DNA from: Paenibacillus pini JCM 16418
Lineage (GTDB): Bacteria > Bacillota > Bacilli > Paenibacillales > Paenibacillaceae
Reading direction: 5' to 3'
DNA length: 64,000 nucleotides
Assembly (NCBI RefSeq): GCF_000576305.1
Contig: NZ_BAVZ01000009.1
Span: 142,486 to 206,485 of the forward strand
The notes under the pieces are model-generated. The model was given only the letters and a program-made list of their open reading frames with translations, was not told the DNA's origin and searched no databases. Position 1 is the stretch's first letter; every line of letters begins with the position of its first letter. Below are positions 17,569-28,017 of the stretch, one piece after another. The position numbers and the translations under genes were made by a program.

Positions 17569-18828
17569 GTGGGAAGTTGGATACAGGCGGATGCCGAAAT
17601 GGTTGCTGAGGGCGAACAAGTGCTACGCATACTTCTTGATAACGGCTATGAAGCCTATTGGGTAGGTGGCTGTGTTCGTGACGCTTTAATGGGCCGTCCC
17701 GTAAATGATTTAGATATTACAACCTCAGCTTTACCAGAAGAGGTTATATCTTTGTTTGAGAGAACTGTCCCCACGGGCATGGAACATGGGACGGTAACCG
17801 TATTAAGGGGAAAATTTAGTTATGAAGTAACCACCTATCGGGTCGAAGGCGCTTATGAGAATCATCGGCGTCCGGCCGAGGTGAGCTTCGTTCGCAAGTT
17901 GTCTGAGGATTTGCTAAGACGTGACTTTACGATGAATGCGATAGCTAGGTCACTTCGGGGTGAACTGGTAGATCCTTACGGTGGTGCAGTCGATATTGAA
18001 CATGGAATTATACGTTGTGTAGGCGAGGCCAAACTCCGATTTCATGAAGATGCACTGCGGATGCTGAGATGCATCCGCTTTGCTGCTGTCTTTGATTATT
18101 CAATTGCATATAACACATGGAAGGGACTGCGTAGGGAACGTAACGGCATCAGCTATATCGCTGTGGAACGGATACGTACCGAGATGGAGAAATTAATGGC
18201 AAGTTCGCATCCTGTAAAAGGACTTGCGCTTCTCGAACGAAGTGGAATGATGCAATTCGCTCGCATTCCTTTTACATACCATCCAGATCATGCGGTCATT
18301 TCTCTTCTTGATCATGTGCCCGATAGTGAAACGGCTGTTCGCTGGGTCATACTTTTCAATGCATGCGGAATATCAGGTGCAGAAGCGGCAAGGATTCTGA
18401 AACAGTGGACCTTCTCTAATGAGAGAATTCAAGAGATCACGTCTATTCTTTATATAGATAATGAAGTTATACATTGCATGAATTCTATTTCAAATGAACA
18501 GATGAAAATCAAGTGGATTCAACTTACGATTCAATATGGAAAAGTTGCAGCAAAGCGATGGCTTTTCCTGCGCAACATACTTAATATGGGGCCTACGGAA
18601 CTAACTCTTGCTGCGTCATGTTGGCTTAAGGATATGACCGTGTACAGTTTAAATGAGTTAAATATTACAGGCACTGAGGTCATCACGGTAGCTGAGCGTA
18701 AAAGTGGACCTTGGGTTGGAGATACACTCAAGCATTTGCTGTTAAAGGTGGCATCAGGCGATTTAGATAATGATCGAACAGCACTAATTGAAGAAGTGAA
18801 GCGGGTGATATCAGATGAAAAAAGGTGA
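17569..18828 (+). CDS. cca: CCA tRNA nucleotidyltransferase
   Basis: 419 aa class II nucleotidyltransferase. The head motif is 'VGGCVRDALMGRPVNDLDIT' with the catalytic Asp-x-Asp, followed by 'EVTTYRVEGAYENHRRP' and the nucleotide-selecting region 'EDLLRRDFTMNAIA'. It adds or repairs the CCA end of tRNAs. GTG 17569 lies 7 nt after GGGAGGT; the in-frame ATG at 17551 precedes that site and is rejected. The 3' end overlaps birA by 14 nt, as in many Bacillales. Confidence 0.96.
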   Translation: MGSWIQADAEMVAEGEQVLRILLDNGYEAYWVGGCVRDALMGRPVNDLDITTSALPEEVISLFERTVPTGMEHGTVTVLRGKFSYEVTTYRVEGAYENHRRPAEVSFVRKLSEDLLRRDFTMNAIARSLRGELVDPYGGAVDIEHGIIRCVGEAKLRFHEDALRMLRCIRFAAVFDYSIAYNTWKGLRRERNGISYIAVERIRTEMEKLMASSHPVKGLALLERSGMMQFARIPFTYHPDHAVISLLDHVPDSETAVRWVILFNACGISGAEAARILKQWTFSNERIQEITSILYIDNEVIHCMNSISNEQMKIKWIQLTIQYGKVAAKRWLFLRNILNMGPTELTLAASCWLKDMTVYSLNELNITGTEVITVAERKSGPWVGDTLKHLLLKVASGDLDNDRTALIEEVKRVISDEKR

Positions 18829-19795
18829 AACCCTGTTACATATATTTAGTCAGCATCCCGAAACCTTTGTATCAGGCGAGGAAATTAGCCGGAGCTTATC
18901 CATAAGCCGCACAGCGGTCTGGAAACAGATCAATAAATTGCGCGAAGCGGGATATGAATTTGAGGCTGTACCTCATAAAGGTTACCGTATGGTAAGTAAG
19001 CCGGACGCGATTCAGCCGGTTGCTTTAATACAGGCGCTGGGCACTTCCATGATGGGTAGTCGCTTAAAGGTGCTTGGGAGTACGACCTCAACGCAAGATG
19101 AGGCTAGAGCATTAGCTGAAGATGGTGCTCCTGAAGGTACGCTCGTCATTGCTGAAGAGCAGACTGGAGGCAAAGGGAGATTGGGGCGTAAATGGTTTTC
19201 ACCAGCTGGTAAAGGTGTCTGGATGAGCCTTATTCTTCGTCCTAACCAACCCTTGCAGGATACGCCTCAACTGACTTTGCTAGCTGGCGTAGCGGTTTGC
19301 AGAGCTGTTCGTAAGATGACTGGACTTGATGCAGGCATTAAATGGCCCAATGATTTACTTGTTGATCGTCGGAAGATTTGTGGGATTCTTCTTGAATCTG
19401 CGGCTGAAGAAGAGCATGTAAGATACTGCATCGTCGGGATTGGGATTAGTGTCAATCTAGATGAAACAGACTATCCACCGGAACTACAAGGTGTCGCTAC
19501 CTCGTTGAAGATCGCGAGTGGGACCACTGTAGACCGTACTCAACTGATCGCAGCCGTGATGGTGGAGTTTGAAACTCTATATGAACTTTATTGTAGTCAA
19601 GGTTTCCAGCCGATTGCTTCGTTATGGGAAGCTTTATCTGTAACACTGGGAGAGTCGGTTACCATCAAAAATATTTACGGAGATGAAGTGCACGGAGTAG
19701 CAGCAGGAATTAGTGCTGCTGGTGCACTGTTAGTCGATATGGGCGATGGCAGGCAAGTTCCTGTATTTTCCGGTGATGTCGAACTTAAACGGTGA
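18815..19795 (+). CDS. birA: Biotin-protein ligase / biotin operon repressor
   Basis: 326 aa. An N-terminal helix-turn-helix ('SGEEISRSLSISRTAVWKQI', about 20-39) indicates a bifunctional repressor-ligase. The ligase core has the biotinyl-AMP loop 'KGRLGRKWFSPAGKG' and 'GIKWPNDLLVDRRKICGIL', with a C-terminal SH3-like domain. It attaches biotin to acetyl-CoA and pyruvate carboxylases. It starts inside the end of cca. Upstream of panBCD the order equals B. subtilis. Confidence 0.96.
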   Translation: MKKGETLLHIFSQHPETFVSGEEISRSLSISRTAVWKQINKLREAGYEFEAVPHKGYRMVSKPDAIQPVALIQALGTSMMGSRLKVLGSTTSTQDEARALAEDGAPEGTLVIAEEQTGGKGRLGRKWFSPAGKGVWMSLILRPNQPLQDTPQLTLLAGVAVCRAVRKMTGLDAGIKWPNDLLVDRRKICGILLESAAEEEHVRYCIVGIGISVNLDETDYPPELQGVATSLKIASGTTVDRTQLIAAVMVEFETLYELYCSQGFQPIASLWEALSVTLGESVTIKNIYGDEVHGVAAGISAAGALLVDMGDGRQVPVFSGDVELKR

Positions 19796-19811
19796 AGTAT
19801 TGAAAGAAATT

Positions 19812-19820
19812 TGTTATAAT
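19812..19820 (+). promoter_or_regulatory. Extended -10 promoter for panBCD
   Basis: TGTTATAAT (TG-n-TATAAT) has a perfect -10 with the TG extension, 16 nt after the birA stop. No clear -35 is visible. It would give a leader of about 240 nt before panB. Confidence 0.6.
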
Positions 19821-19826
19821 GATATG

Positions 19827-20040
19827 TAAGAGGCGGTATCGATTGCTCGAACTGCACTCTTGCAATATCAGTCTAATTTTATGGACGTAGTAATTTGCAT
19901 TGAAACTGATTGCAGTTACGTTGGATTCTGCTCTGAGCCGAGAGGACCGAGACAGAAGGGACGATCGCAAACGATCCTTTTTGGCCTTTCGGACCTTTTT
20001 AGTGACAAACTATGAAGGTTTTTTTGTTTGGATTTTTATT
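19827..20040 (+). promoter_or_regulatory. Structured 5' leader of panBCD (possible cis-regulatory RNA)
   Basis: The long untranslated leader can fold. CCGAGAGG (about 19938-19945) pairs with CCTTTCGG (about 19984-19991); inside lies a GATCG/CGATC hairpin followed by T5. A small terminator-like GGCC-TTTC-GG(A)CC-T5 hairpin with a bulged A overlaps the right arm. Mutually exclusive stems before T runs suggest attenuation. A 'pan' RNA motif has been described before panB in Firmicutes; I could not confirm identity. It has no T-box GGTGG element. Confidence 0.45.
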
Positions 20041-20067
20041 CCGAGACGTGAAAGGGGAAATTGAAAC

Positions 20068-20961
20068 ATGGCTAACAAACATGCATTATCTATTGTCAAA
20101 ATGAAAAAAATGAAACAAGAAGGTGTCCCGCTCAGTATGGTGACTGCCTATGATTATTCATCAGCTCAACTGGTTGAGGAAGCTGGCATTGACATGATAT
20201 TAGTTGGTGACTCTCTGGGGAATGTGGTACAGGGTGAGCATACGACTTTGCCAGTGACCATTGAAGATATGGTTTATCATACGAGAGCTGTAGTTAGGGG
20301 AGCAGGTAACACATTTATTGTGACGGACATGCCTTTTATGACATACCACGGTAGTATAGATGAAACGCTTCGCAACGTAAGAAGAATTATGCAAGAGGGT
20401 CATGCCCATGCCATTAAAATGGAGGGTGGACGTGAGATCTGTGAGACGGTTAAGAAGATTGTGCAGGCGGGAGTTCCTGTAATTGGTCATATTGGACTCA
20501 CACCTCAGTCTGTGAATCAGATTGGTGGATATCTCATTCAAGGTAAAGATGAACAAGATGCACAGAGATTGCTTGAAGATGCTAAGGCATTGGAGCAAGC
20601 AGGTGCTTTTGGAATTGTTCTAGAGCTTGTAACGGAAGAAGTAGCTCGATTTATTTCCGAGCAGATTAGCATTCCAACGATTGGTATTGGAGCTGGACGG
20701 TACTGTGATGGACAGGTACTTGTATTTCATGATTTGTTCCAATATGCCTCTCCATACCGCAGCAAACGTTTCGTGAAAACTTATGGCGATGTAGGGACCA
20801 TGATCCGTGAAGGGGTTAGTCAGTATGTTAAAGAAGTGAAAGATCGCTCTTTTCCAGCTGAAAACCATGTATTCACAGCAGAAGACCATGTAGTCGAAAG
20901 CTATATGGTAAATCAAAGGAGAAGGTGCACTCTTCATGAAAGTAGTCAGAACGATTACTGA
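20068..20961 (+). CDS. panB: 3-methyl-2-oxobutanoate hydroxymethyltransferase
   Basis: 297 aa TIM-barrel enzyme making ketopantoate from 2-ketoisovalerate and methylene-THF. The Mg2+/substrate motifs 'MVTAYDYSSAQLVEEAGID', 'ILVGDSLGNVVQG', 'KMEGG' and 'GHIGLTPQSVNQIGGY' are intact. It starts with ATG after AAAGGGG. The C-terminus extends over the start of panC (26-nt overlap), so the two are coupled. It belongs to panB-panC-panD. Confidence 0.97.
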   Translation: MANKHALSIVKMKKMKQEGVPLSMVTAYDYSSAQLVEEAGIDMILVGDSLGNVVQGEHTTLPVTIEDMVYHTRAVVRGAGNTFIVTDMPFMTYHGSIDETLRNVRRIMQEGHAHAIKMEGGREICETVKKIVQAGVPVIGHIGLTPQSVNQIGGYLIQGKDEQDAQRLLEDAKALEQAGAFGIVLELVTEEVARFISEQISIPTIGIGAGRYCDGQVLVFHDLFQYASPYRSKRFVKTYGDVGTMIREGVSQYVKEVKDRSFPAENHVFTAEDHVVESYMVNQRRRCTLHESSQNDY

Positions 20962-21832
20962 ACTTCGCAGCGAATTGAAAGACTTGAAATCTGAACGTGG
21001 TGTGGATGGGAAGATCGGACTTGTGCCTACTATGGGATTTCTTCATCAAGGTCATGCTAGTCTAATGCGAAAAGCCAAGGATCTTAGTCAAATCGTGGTC
21101 ATCAGTATTTTTGTGAATCCGATTCAATTTGGTCCGGGTGAAGATTTCGAAACCTATCCGCGTAATGAGGCTCAAGATTTGGAACTTGCTGAAAAAGAGG
21201 GTGTGGACCTCGTCTTCATCCCTACTGTAGAAGAGATGTACCCAGTTCCAACGAAAACGATTATTCACGTGTCTGCTGTTACAGAGCGTTTATGCGGAGC
21301 GTCACGCCCGGGTCATTTTGACGGGGTAACAACGGTTGTGAGTAAGCTGTTTAATATTGTTCAGCCCGATATGGCTTTCTTTGGTATGAAGGATGCGCAG
21401 CAGGTAGCGGTTCTTCAACAAATGGTCAATGATCTCAATATAAATGTAGATATTGTTCCTTGCCCTATTATTCGGGAGCAGGACGGGTTAGCTCTGAGTT
21501 CTCGTAACGTGTACTTAAGTGCCGAGGACCGTGCACAGGCTTTAGTGCTCTCACGTTCTCTGCAAGCGGCTAAGCAAGCTCTAGAAAGCGGAGAAGCGAG
21601 GACTGCTCAAGAAGTGCGAGATGTACTTGTAAGCATTATTAATCAATCTTCACATGCGGTCATTGATTACACGGAAGTATTATCTTTTCCAACGCTTGAG
21701 CCATACGAGGATCATGAGGATTTATCAGAACGTAATCATGCAACCTTGATTGCATTAGCCGTGAAATTCGGTAAAACGCGTCTCATTGATAATGTACTGA
21801 TTGAATCCAAGGAGGAATGTTCCCATGTTTAG
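20936..21832 (+). CDS. panC: Pantothenate synthetase
   Basis: 298 aa. The nucleotidylyltransferase HxGH motif '[16 protein letters not shown]' and the KMSKS-like '[11 protein letters not shown]' are present, with 'GRPGHFDGV'-type region '[20 protein letters not shown]'. It joins pantoate and beta-alanine using ATP. It overlaps panB upstream and panD downstream (8 nt), consistent with one translationally coupled operon. Confidence 0.97.
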   Translation: MKVVRTITELRSELKDLKSERGVDGKIGLVPTMGFLHQGHASLMRKAKDLSQIVVISIFVNPIQFGPGEDFETYPRNEAQDLELAEKEGVDLVFIPTVEEMYPVPTKTIIHVSAVTERLCGASRPGHFDGVTTVVSKLFNIVQPDMAFFGMKDAQQVAVLQQMVNDLNINVDIVPCPIIREQDGLALSSRNVYLSAEDRAQALVLSRSLQAAKQALESGEARTAQEVRDVLVSIINQSSHAVIDYTEVLSFPTLEPYEDHEDLSERNHATLIALAVKFGKTRLIDNVLIESKEECSHV

Positions 21833-22208
21833 AACGATGATGAAATCCAAAATTCACCGGGCAACGGTGACAGAAGCCAATTTAAACTATGTAGGTAGTA
21901 TTACCATTGATGAAGATTTGATGGAAGCTTCAGATTTACTCGAGAATGAGAAGGTGCAAATTGTTGACAACAACAATGGAGCACGTCTTGAAACGTATGT
22001 TATTCCGGGACCACGTGGTAGTGGGGTAATTTGCCTGAATGGTGCAGCAGCTCGGATGGTTCAGCCTGGAGATACTGTAATTATCATTTCTTACGCTATG
22101 ATGTCCAGTGAAGAGCTTATCCATCACAAACCTAGGGTTGTTTTCGTTGATGAGAACAATAAGCCTGTTAATACAATGAATCATGAGGTACATGCAACGA
22201 TTTTATAA
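21825..22208 (+). CDS. panD: Aspartate 1-decarboxylase
   Basis: 127 aa. The self-cleavage site Gly24-Ser25 lies in '[13 protein letters not shown]', generating the pyruvoyl cofactor. '[17 protein letters not shown]' is the second signature. It supplies beta-alanine to PanC. ATG 21825 follows AAGGAGGAATGTTCCC and overlaps the panC end. Family length is normal. Confidence 0.97.
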   Translation: MFRTMMKSKIHRATVTEANLNYVGSITIDEDLMEASDLLENEKVQIVDNNNGARLETYVIPGPRGSGVICLNGAAARMVQPGDTVIIISYAMMSSEELIHHKPRVVFVDENNKPVNTMNHEVHATIL

Positions 22209-22329
22209 TCGTTTAGTAAAGGATACAATCAATGGCAGGTCCATCAAGGGATTAAAAGCACCACTTCTACAGAAAATGAATGCAGGTAACCGCACTGAAT
22301 TTATTTTTGTTTAAGGGTGGGATGCATCC

Positions 22330-22962
22330 ATGTTTCAACATGTATTCGCGGAAATGAACGACATGTTAGAGGAAATCGTGAAGCATTACCCAACAGCTCA
22401 TGATGTACAGAAGCAACATTTGATTCAAAAGTGGAATTTACTCAAAAAAATGAGTGATGACATGATTGAAGAATGGCTTTCTTTTGAAGAAAAGATGGGT
22501 ACATTCCGTGAACATACGGCATTACCGCCTGTCTTTCCACTTGGCGAAATTCCCGAAATGGAGATGGATCTCTTCATTCGAGGCCAGGGTTATTTTAAGC
22601 TTCTGATGTACCGTCAAGCAATTCAGCAATTTTCCCATTTAATTATGGCGGTTCCCGGCAGTATGCTTGCACGAATGTATATTGCAATGGCACATCTTCA
22701 TTTGGAGGAGACAAGTGAAGCGTTAATGCATTTTGAGTTCATACTCCCGCATGCTAGGCATTATAAGCTTAAGGCGATGATTTACAATGCTCTTGGATGT
22801 ATCGAGGCTAAACGTGGGGATGCAGGAGGAAAAGCCCAGCAATATTTCACCCTTGCACTTCAGCATGATCCAACTCTGCCTGACCCCCTCGTGAATTTAC
22901 AAGTGTGCCAGCAGAAGAGTGGTCAGCTTCAGTATGGCAGTCAGTTGATTTCACTGATGTAA
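22330..22962 (+). CDS. Tetratricopeptide-like protein of unknown function
   Basis: 210 aa, soluble. An N-terminal helical region ('MFQHVFAEMNDMLEEIVKHY') precedes TPR-like pairs, including 'YRQAIQQFSHLIMAVPGSML', 'EETSEALMHFEFILPHARHY' and 'KAQQYFTLALQHDPTLPDPL'. It starts after AAGGGTGGG and ends with its own terminator. It lies between panD and dinG, where B. subtilis has no such gene. Partner unknown. Confidence 0.75.
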   Translation: MFQHVFAEMNDMLEEIVKHYPTAHDVQKQHLIQKWNLLKKMSDDMIEEWLSFEEKMGTFREHTALPPVFPLGEIPEMEMDLFIRGQGYFKLLMYRQAIQQFSHLIMAVPGSMLARMYIAMAHLHLEETSEALMHFEFILPHARHYKLKAMIYNALGCIEAKRGDAGGKAQQYFTLALQHDPTLPDPLVNLQVCQQKSGQLQYGSQLISLM

Positions 22963-22975
22963 AGGATCATCAAAA

Positions 22976-23021
22976 GACGATGCAGCAGCGCATTATGCGT
23001 TCGCATGCATCTCTTTTTTTG
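22976..23021 (+). terminator. Intrinsic terminator
   Basis: GATGCA / TGCATC closes an outer stem with an inner GCGCAT/ATGCGT pairing, followed by TCTTTTTTT. Confidence 0.8.
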
Positions 23022-23096
23022 TAGAGCGTTAATTTTCAAATGGTACATCTTCTGGTATGCTGTTTAAGAGACTGGAATGAAAGGATTTTATAAGCT

Positions 23097-25972
23097 ATGA
23101 AATTTGCCGTACTGGACTTTGAAACAACAGGCAACCAGTCCGCCGATGAAATTATTCAAGTAGGACTTGCATTATAGAAGAAGACTTAACCATTTCACGT
23201 GTTTATGGTTCTTATGTTAATCCCGGAATCGATATTCCGCCTTTTATAACAGGTTTAACGGGTATTTCAAATCAGGATGTCGCTGATGCGCCTTCCTTAG
23301 AAGATATGATGATGGAACTAGTGCCCATGCTTGATGATGTGGTGCTTGTTGGACATAATGTAGCGTTTGATTTTAATTTCTTACAGAATGCCTTGGATCG
23401 ATGCGGATATTTGCCTTTTGCGGGACGAATTTTGGATACGCTGGATTTCTTGAAAATCTGTTTTCCTTCACTAACTACGTATCAGTTAGGTATGGTTACT
23501 TCCCATTTCGGCATTATACATGATCGACCTCATCATGCTGACAGTGATGCACTTGCTACAGCTCATGTACTATTGAAGTGTTTGGACGAACTTAGCACCT
23601 TGCCGCTCATTACCCTGCAGCGTTTAAGTGAACTCTTCGCTGCTGAAGATAGTGATCTAGGCTGGTTCTTTGATGGGTTATGTCAAGAGAAGGAAAAAGA
23701 GCCGGTTCAGGATTTGGAAAGTTTCCATTTCTATCGTCAGCTCGCACTTGCTGTAGAAGACTGGACTGAAATGACTCCACCTCGTGATGATGAGGATGAG
23801 AATCCTCTGAAGCAGGTCGACTTTAAGCAATATATGGAAGACATTGAGAAACGTTTGCGGGATATTATGCCTCATTATGAGGCGCGTGAATCACAAAACA
23901 TTATGTTTGATGAAGTTATTAATGCGTTGTCCAATGACAAGCATTTATTGATTGAAGCTGGAACGGGAACTGGGAAATCTCTTGGATACCTCATTCCTTC
24001 TATTTATCAAAGTGTGAAACAAGAACAGAAAGTTATGGTAAGTACACATACGATTAACTTACAGGAACAGCTTCGTGAACGCGATGTTCCGCTGTTGACA
24101 CAAGTGATTCCTTTTCCTTTTAAGGCTGCAATTTTCAAGGGTAGACAGCATTATTTGTGTTTGAGAAAATTTGAACATAAAATAAACAGAAGAGATTTCA
24201 TGAATCCTAAAGATGATACGATCATTTCTGCTCAAATGATGGTCTGGCTCGCACAAACCGAAAGCGGAGATGATGAGGAGCTGAATCTTGGTGGACGGGG
24301 AGGAGACTATTGGGAGACGGTAAGTAGTGACTCGGATTCCTGTCTTGGACGCTCCTGTCCTTGGTTTCGCAAGTGTTTCTATCACAGAGCTAAACATGAA
24401 GCGGGCATAGCTGATGTGGTCGTTACAAACCATTCTAAGCTGTTTACTGACGTGAAGGCAGGACATCAATTGTTACCTCCTTATGAGCGGCTAGTTATTG
24501 ATGAAGCACATCATTTAGAGGATGTTGCAGGTAAGCATCTGGGCATGCATATGAAATATTTCACAGTTGTTCATACGCTTACTCGTCTGTACAAAGATAG
24601 TCGTAATGGACAGCTCCCAGCTATGCGTCAACAGCTTCAATCGTCCGCCTATGAGCAGGCAGGGCAATGGGTCTCCGTTATTGATCGACTAAGCGAGCAT
24701 TTGGTGGAAGTCAAAGAGAACTGGGATAAGCTAAGTGAATTACTATTCTCAATTATTCCCGAACGCAGCGATGCAAATTCAGCTGATTCAGGACAATACG
24801 TCCTTAGACTGAAGCCAAGTGCAAGACCTAAAGAGTGGGATGCGCTCGCAGCATTAGAGAATAATCTGTATGTTACGATTAGTGAAATCGTCCGCAAGGG
24901 CGAGAGAATGCTGAACGAATTTAAAGAAGAACAAGATGATTATGGTGCAGATAGTCTGATTACGGATATTGGCGGCTTATTTAAAGATTTGGCGACAGAA
25001 AGGGATAACCTTCGTTTCTTTATAACGCTGAATGATGAGACAGTTGTGTACTGGATGGAGGCTAGCGGTCATTACCGCAGTAAGTCTCTGCAACTATATG
25101 CTGTGCCAGTGGATGTTAGCAAACAATTGAAAGATCTCTTTTTCGATAAAAAGAAAAGTGTTATTCTGACTTCTGCCACCTTATCTGTGGATAAGTCATT
25201 CCAGTATATGATTGATAATCTGGGTTTACAGGAGGACGCAGATCATGGCCGGTTAGTCACGGTTCAGCTTCCTTCACCATTTAATTACAGGGATCAAGCT
25301 CTGCTAGTCATTCCAAGGGATTTTCCAAGTGTAAAAGGAAGCATAGGCGATGCGCTATTCGTCGATACGCTTGTTCGCTCGCTTGCCGATGCTGCAGTTG
25401 CTACACATGGACGAATGATGGTCCTATTCACTTCTTACCGCATGCTGCGTCAGGTGCATGAACCACTGAAGAACGCATTAGCAGCTAGCGATATAGCAGT
25501 ATTAGGTCAAGGTGTAGATAGTGGTAGTCGAAGCAAGCTGATACGCAGATTTCAGGATAGCAGCGCTTCTGTGCTTCTAGGAACGAGTAGTTTCTGGGAA
25601 GGCGTGGATATTCCAGGCGAAGCATTAACTTGTCTTGCCATTGTGCGTCTACCATTCCAACCTCCGAGTCATCCTATGGTAGAGGCGAAGAGTGAATTAC
25701 TGCAAAGACAGAAGAAGAATCCATTTATGAAGCTTTCTGTGCCTCAGGCTGTTATTCGCTTCAAGCAAGGCTTTGGTCGTCTCGTACGAACAGCACAAGA
25801 CCGAGGAATTGTTATTGTATACGATACTCGGGTTATTGAATCATACTATGGTAAATATTTTTTATACTCCCTACCTGGTCCCAAAATGGAGCATATGCAG
25901 ACAGATCAGATGATTCCTCGTATTTCTGAGTGGCTGCATGAGGATAAGCAACGTAAATCAGTAGAGAACTAA
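23097..25972 (+). pseudogene. dinG: DinG-family helicase with N-terminal DnaQ-like exonuclease, frameshifted near its start
   Basis: About 958 aa when one missing base near 23174 is restored. The first 26 codons encode 'MKFAVLDFETTGNQSADEII' (exonuclease motif I, Asp-x-Glu) and then hit TAG; the reading resumes as 'IEEDLTISRVYGSYVNPG'. The exonuclease spans about 1-180. The XPD-like helicase has Walker A 'EAGTGTGKSLGYLIP' (near 285), DEAH box 'VIDEAHHLED' (near 468) and motif VI 'RFKQGFGRLVRT'. Four cysteines arranged C-x60-C-x4-C-x5-C ('YLCLRK', 'SCLGRSCPWFRKC') predict an iron-sulfur cluster. Likely role: DNA repair and unwinding. Confidence 0.92.
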
Positions 25973-26010
25973 AGATTTGTAGTATAAGTTATTTATTAGG
26001 GGGAGCACGC

Positions 26011-26670
26011 ATGAAATCGGAGAAAATATCCGAAGCTGTCGTTCGTAGACTGCCAATCTATTTAAGATATCTAAACGAGCTGAACAAGCGGGAAGTGGCT
26101 ACGGTTTCTTCCCATGAGCTTGGACAGAAGCTTGATTTGAATCCAGCTCAAATTCGTAAAGATTTGGCGTATTTCGGTGATTTTGGCCGTAAAGGGATTG
26201 GATATGACGTATCCTATTTAATAGAAAAAATCCGTCAAATCCTCAATTTAGATCAGCAAATCAATGCGGTACTGGTTGGAGCAGGTAATCTAGGAATGGC
26301 CTTATCCAATTATAATTTTTATTTGAAGGAAAACATGAAAATTGTAGCTGTTTTCGATTCTAAACCTGTAAAAGTCGGCACACATATTAACACGCTTACT
26401 GTTCAGCCCATGGAGGAGCTAAGCGAGACGATACAGGCTAATAAAATACGTATTGGTATTATTACGGTGCCTGATTTTGAAGCTCAGAATGTAGCAGATA
26501 TGCTAATTTCATCTGGGATTGAAGCCATATTAAATTTTGCACCTACGATATTGAAAGCTCCATCTCATATTCGTATTCATGCTGCGGATTTTACAACAGA
26601 TTTACTCAGTTTGGCTTATTATCTGGAAGATGGAAAGGATGAGATCATTGATGACGGACAAGTTAAATAA
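26011..26670 (+). CDS. rex: Redox-sensing transcriptional repressor Rex
   Basis: 219 aa. The N-terminal winged helix has 'RLPIYLRYLNELNKR' and the recognition region 'LDLNPAQIRKDLAYFGDFGR' (about 45-64). The NADH-binding Rossmann domain has 'AVLVGAGNLGMALSNY' and the C-terminal domain-swap helix 'FTTDLLSLAYYLED'. Rex represses fermentation and respiration genes and is released by NADH. It lies upstream of an unusual ackA locus. It overlaps the mtaD start by 20 nt. Confidence 0.96.
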   Translation: MKSEKISEAVVRRLPIYLRYLNELNKREVATVSSHELGQKLDLNPAQIRKDLAYFGDFGRKGIGYDVSYLIEKIRQILNLDQQINAVLVGAGNLGMALSNYNFYLKENMKIVAVFDSKPVKVGTHINTLTVQPMEELSETIQANKIRIGIITVPDFEAQNVADMLISSGIEAILNFAPTILKAPSHIRIHAADFTTDLLSLAYYLEDGKDEIIDDGQVK

Positions 26671-27988
26671 TTTGAGCCAAACGAGCCCAAATTCAAACAA
26701 ATGGATGATTAAGAACGGTGCTTTTTCAGTACAAGATGGGGACAAAGCCGTTATTCGTGGTTATATGGTTATAGAAGATGACCTGATTAGCTATATAGGA
26801 GAAGAAGCTCCAGCGAATGTAGAGGGTATTCCCGTTATAGACGGAACGCATTTATTCTTTATGCCAGGCTTAGTGAATACTCATGGTCATGCTGCAATGT
26901 CGCTTTTAAGAGGCTATGGAGATGACCTTGCTCTTCAAGTTTGGTTGCAAGAAAAAATGTGGCCTATGGAAGCTAAATTTACCTCATCAGATGTGTATTG
27001 GGGCACGTCACTATCTGTTGTTGAAATGTTAAAAGGTGGAACGACCACGTTCTTAGATATGTATGATCATATGGATCAGGTAGGAAAAGTAGTTGAACAA
27101 TCCGGTATGCGTGCATCTTTGATGCGGGGAGCAATTGGGTTATGTTCAGAGGAACTTCAGAAGCACAAACTGGCTGAAGCTATCGCTTTTGCGAAGGATT
27201 GGAATGGAAAAGCAGATGGAAGAATTACGACCATGCTTTCTCCACATGCACCTTACACATGTCCGCCTGCGTTTTTTGAGAAATTTGTACAGGCTGCTCA
27301 TGATTTAGACTTACCTATGCATACACATATGTCAGAAACTAAAGCTGAAGTGGAACAGAATGTACAAGATTACGGTCTGCGTCCAGTTGCTCATCTCGAG
27401 AAGATGGGAATGTTTACGCGTCCTTCCCTCGTTGCACATGGTGTTCATTTGAATGATGAAGAAATTGATATTCTTGCGTCTCACCACGTAGGAGTCTCTC
27501 ATAATCCAGGCAGTAACTTGAAGCTTGCTAGTGGAGTCGCGCGGGTCATTGAACTTATGAGAGCGGGAGTTAAAGTATCCCTTGGTACGGATGGAGCAGC
27601 TAGCAACAATAATTTGGATATGTTTGAAGAAATGCGACTTGCGGCCTTAATACATAAAGGAGTGTCCGGTGATCCAACGGCAGTTCCTGCTGCTGAAGCA
27701 TTAAGAATGGGCACGATTTATGGTGCAGAATCGTTATTCCTCGACCGTGTTGGTGTGCTTGCACCTGGTATGAAGGCAGATATGATTGCACTCAATACAG
27801 ATCAGGCTCATTTCCTACCTCATTCTGATCTAATTTCTCATGCTGTATACTCCGCATCTGCCAAAGATGTAGAGCATGTATGGGTAGATGGTAAACAAAT
27901 CGTCAAGCATGGCGCTTGCCTGACTTTAGATGAAGAGCGGATCCGTCGGGAAGCACAAGCTGCTTTTGAAGGTCTACTCTCCCGATAG
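26651..27988 (+). CDS. mtaD: 5-methylthioadenosine / S-adenosylhomocysteine deaminase-like amidohydrolase
   Basis: 445 aa amidohydrolase. Metal ligands are in 'NTHGHAAMSLLRGYGDDLAL' (His-x-His), 'MHTHMSETKAEVE', 'VAHGVHLNDEEI' and 'LGTDGAASNNNLDMFEEM'. The pattern 'LALQVWLQEKMWPMEAKF' is typical of the MtaD/SsnA branch. It deaminates methylthioadenosine or SAH. ATG 26651 follows GGAAAGGATGAG and lies within the end of rex. It is a possible link to the mtn genes later in the window. Confidence 0.9.
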   Translation: MTDKLNNLSQTSPNSNKWMIKNGAFSVQDGDKAVIRGYMVIEDDLISYIGEEAPANVEGIPVIDGTHLFFMPGLVNTHGHAAMSLLRGYGDDLALQVWLQEKMWPMEAKFTSSDVYWGTSLSVVEMLKGGTTTFLDMYDHMDQVGKVVEQSGMRASLMRGAIGLCSEELQKHKLAEAIAFAKDWNGKADGRITTMLSPHAPYTCPPAFFEKFVQAAHDLDLPMHTHMSETKAEVEQNVQDYGLRPVAHLEKMGMFTRPSLVAHGVHLNDEEIDILASHHVGVSHNPGSNLKLASGVARVIELMRAGVKVSLGTDGAASNNNLDMFEEMRLAALIHKGVSGDPTAVPAAEALRMGTIYGAESLFLDRVGVLAPGMKADMIALNTDQAHFLPHSDLISHAVYSASAKDVEHVWVDGKQIVKHGACLTLDEERIRREAQAAFEGLLSR

Positions 27989-28017
27989 GGAGGATTGCCG
28001 CAGAAAGGAAGTTCAGG

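Noticed and set aside
19827..20040. T-box riboswitch before panB
   Set aside because: No AAGGTGGNACCGCG element is present, and panB is not a tRNA-linked gene.
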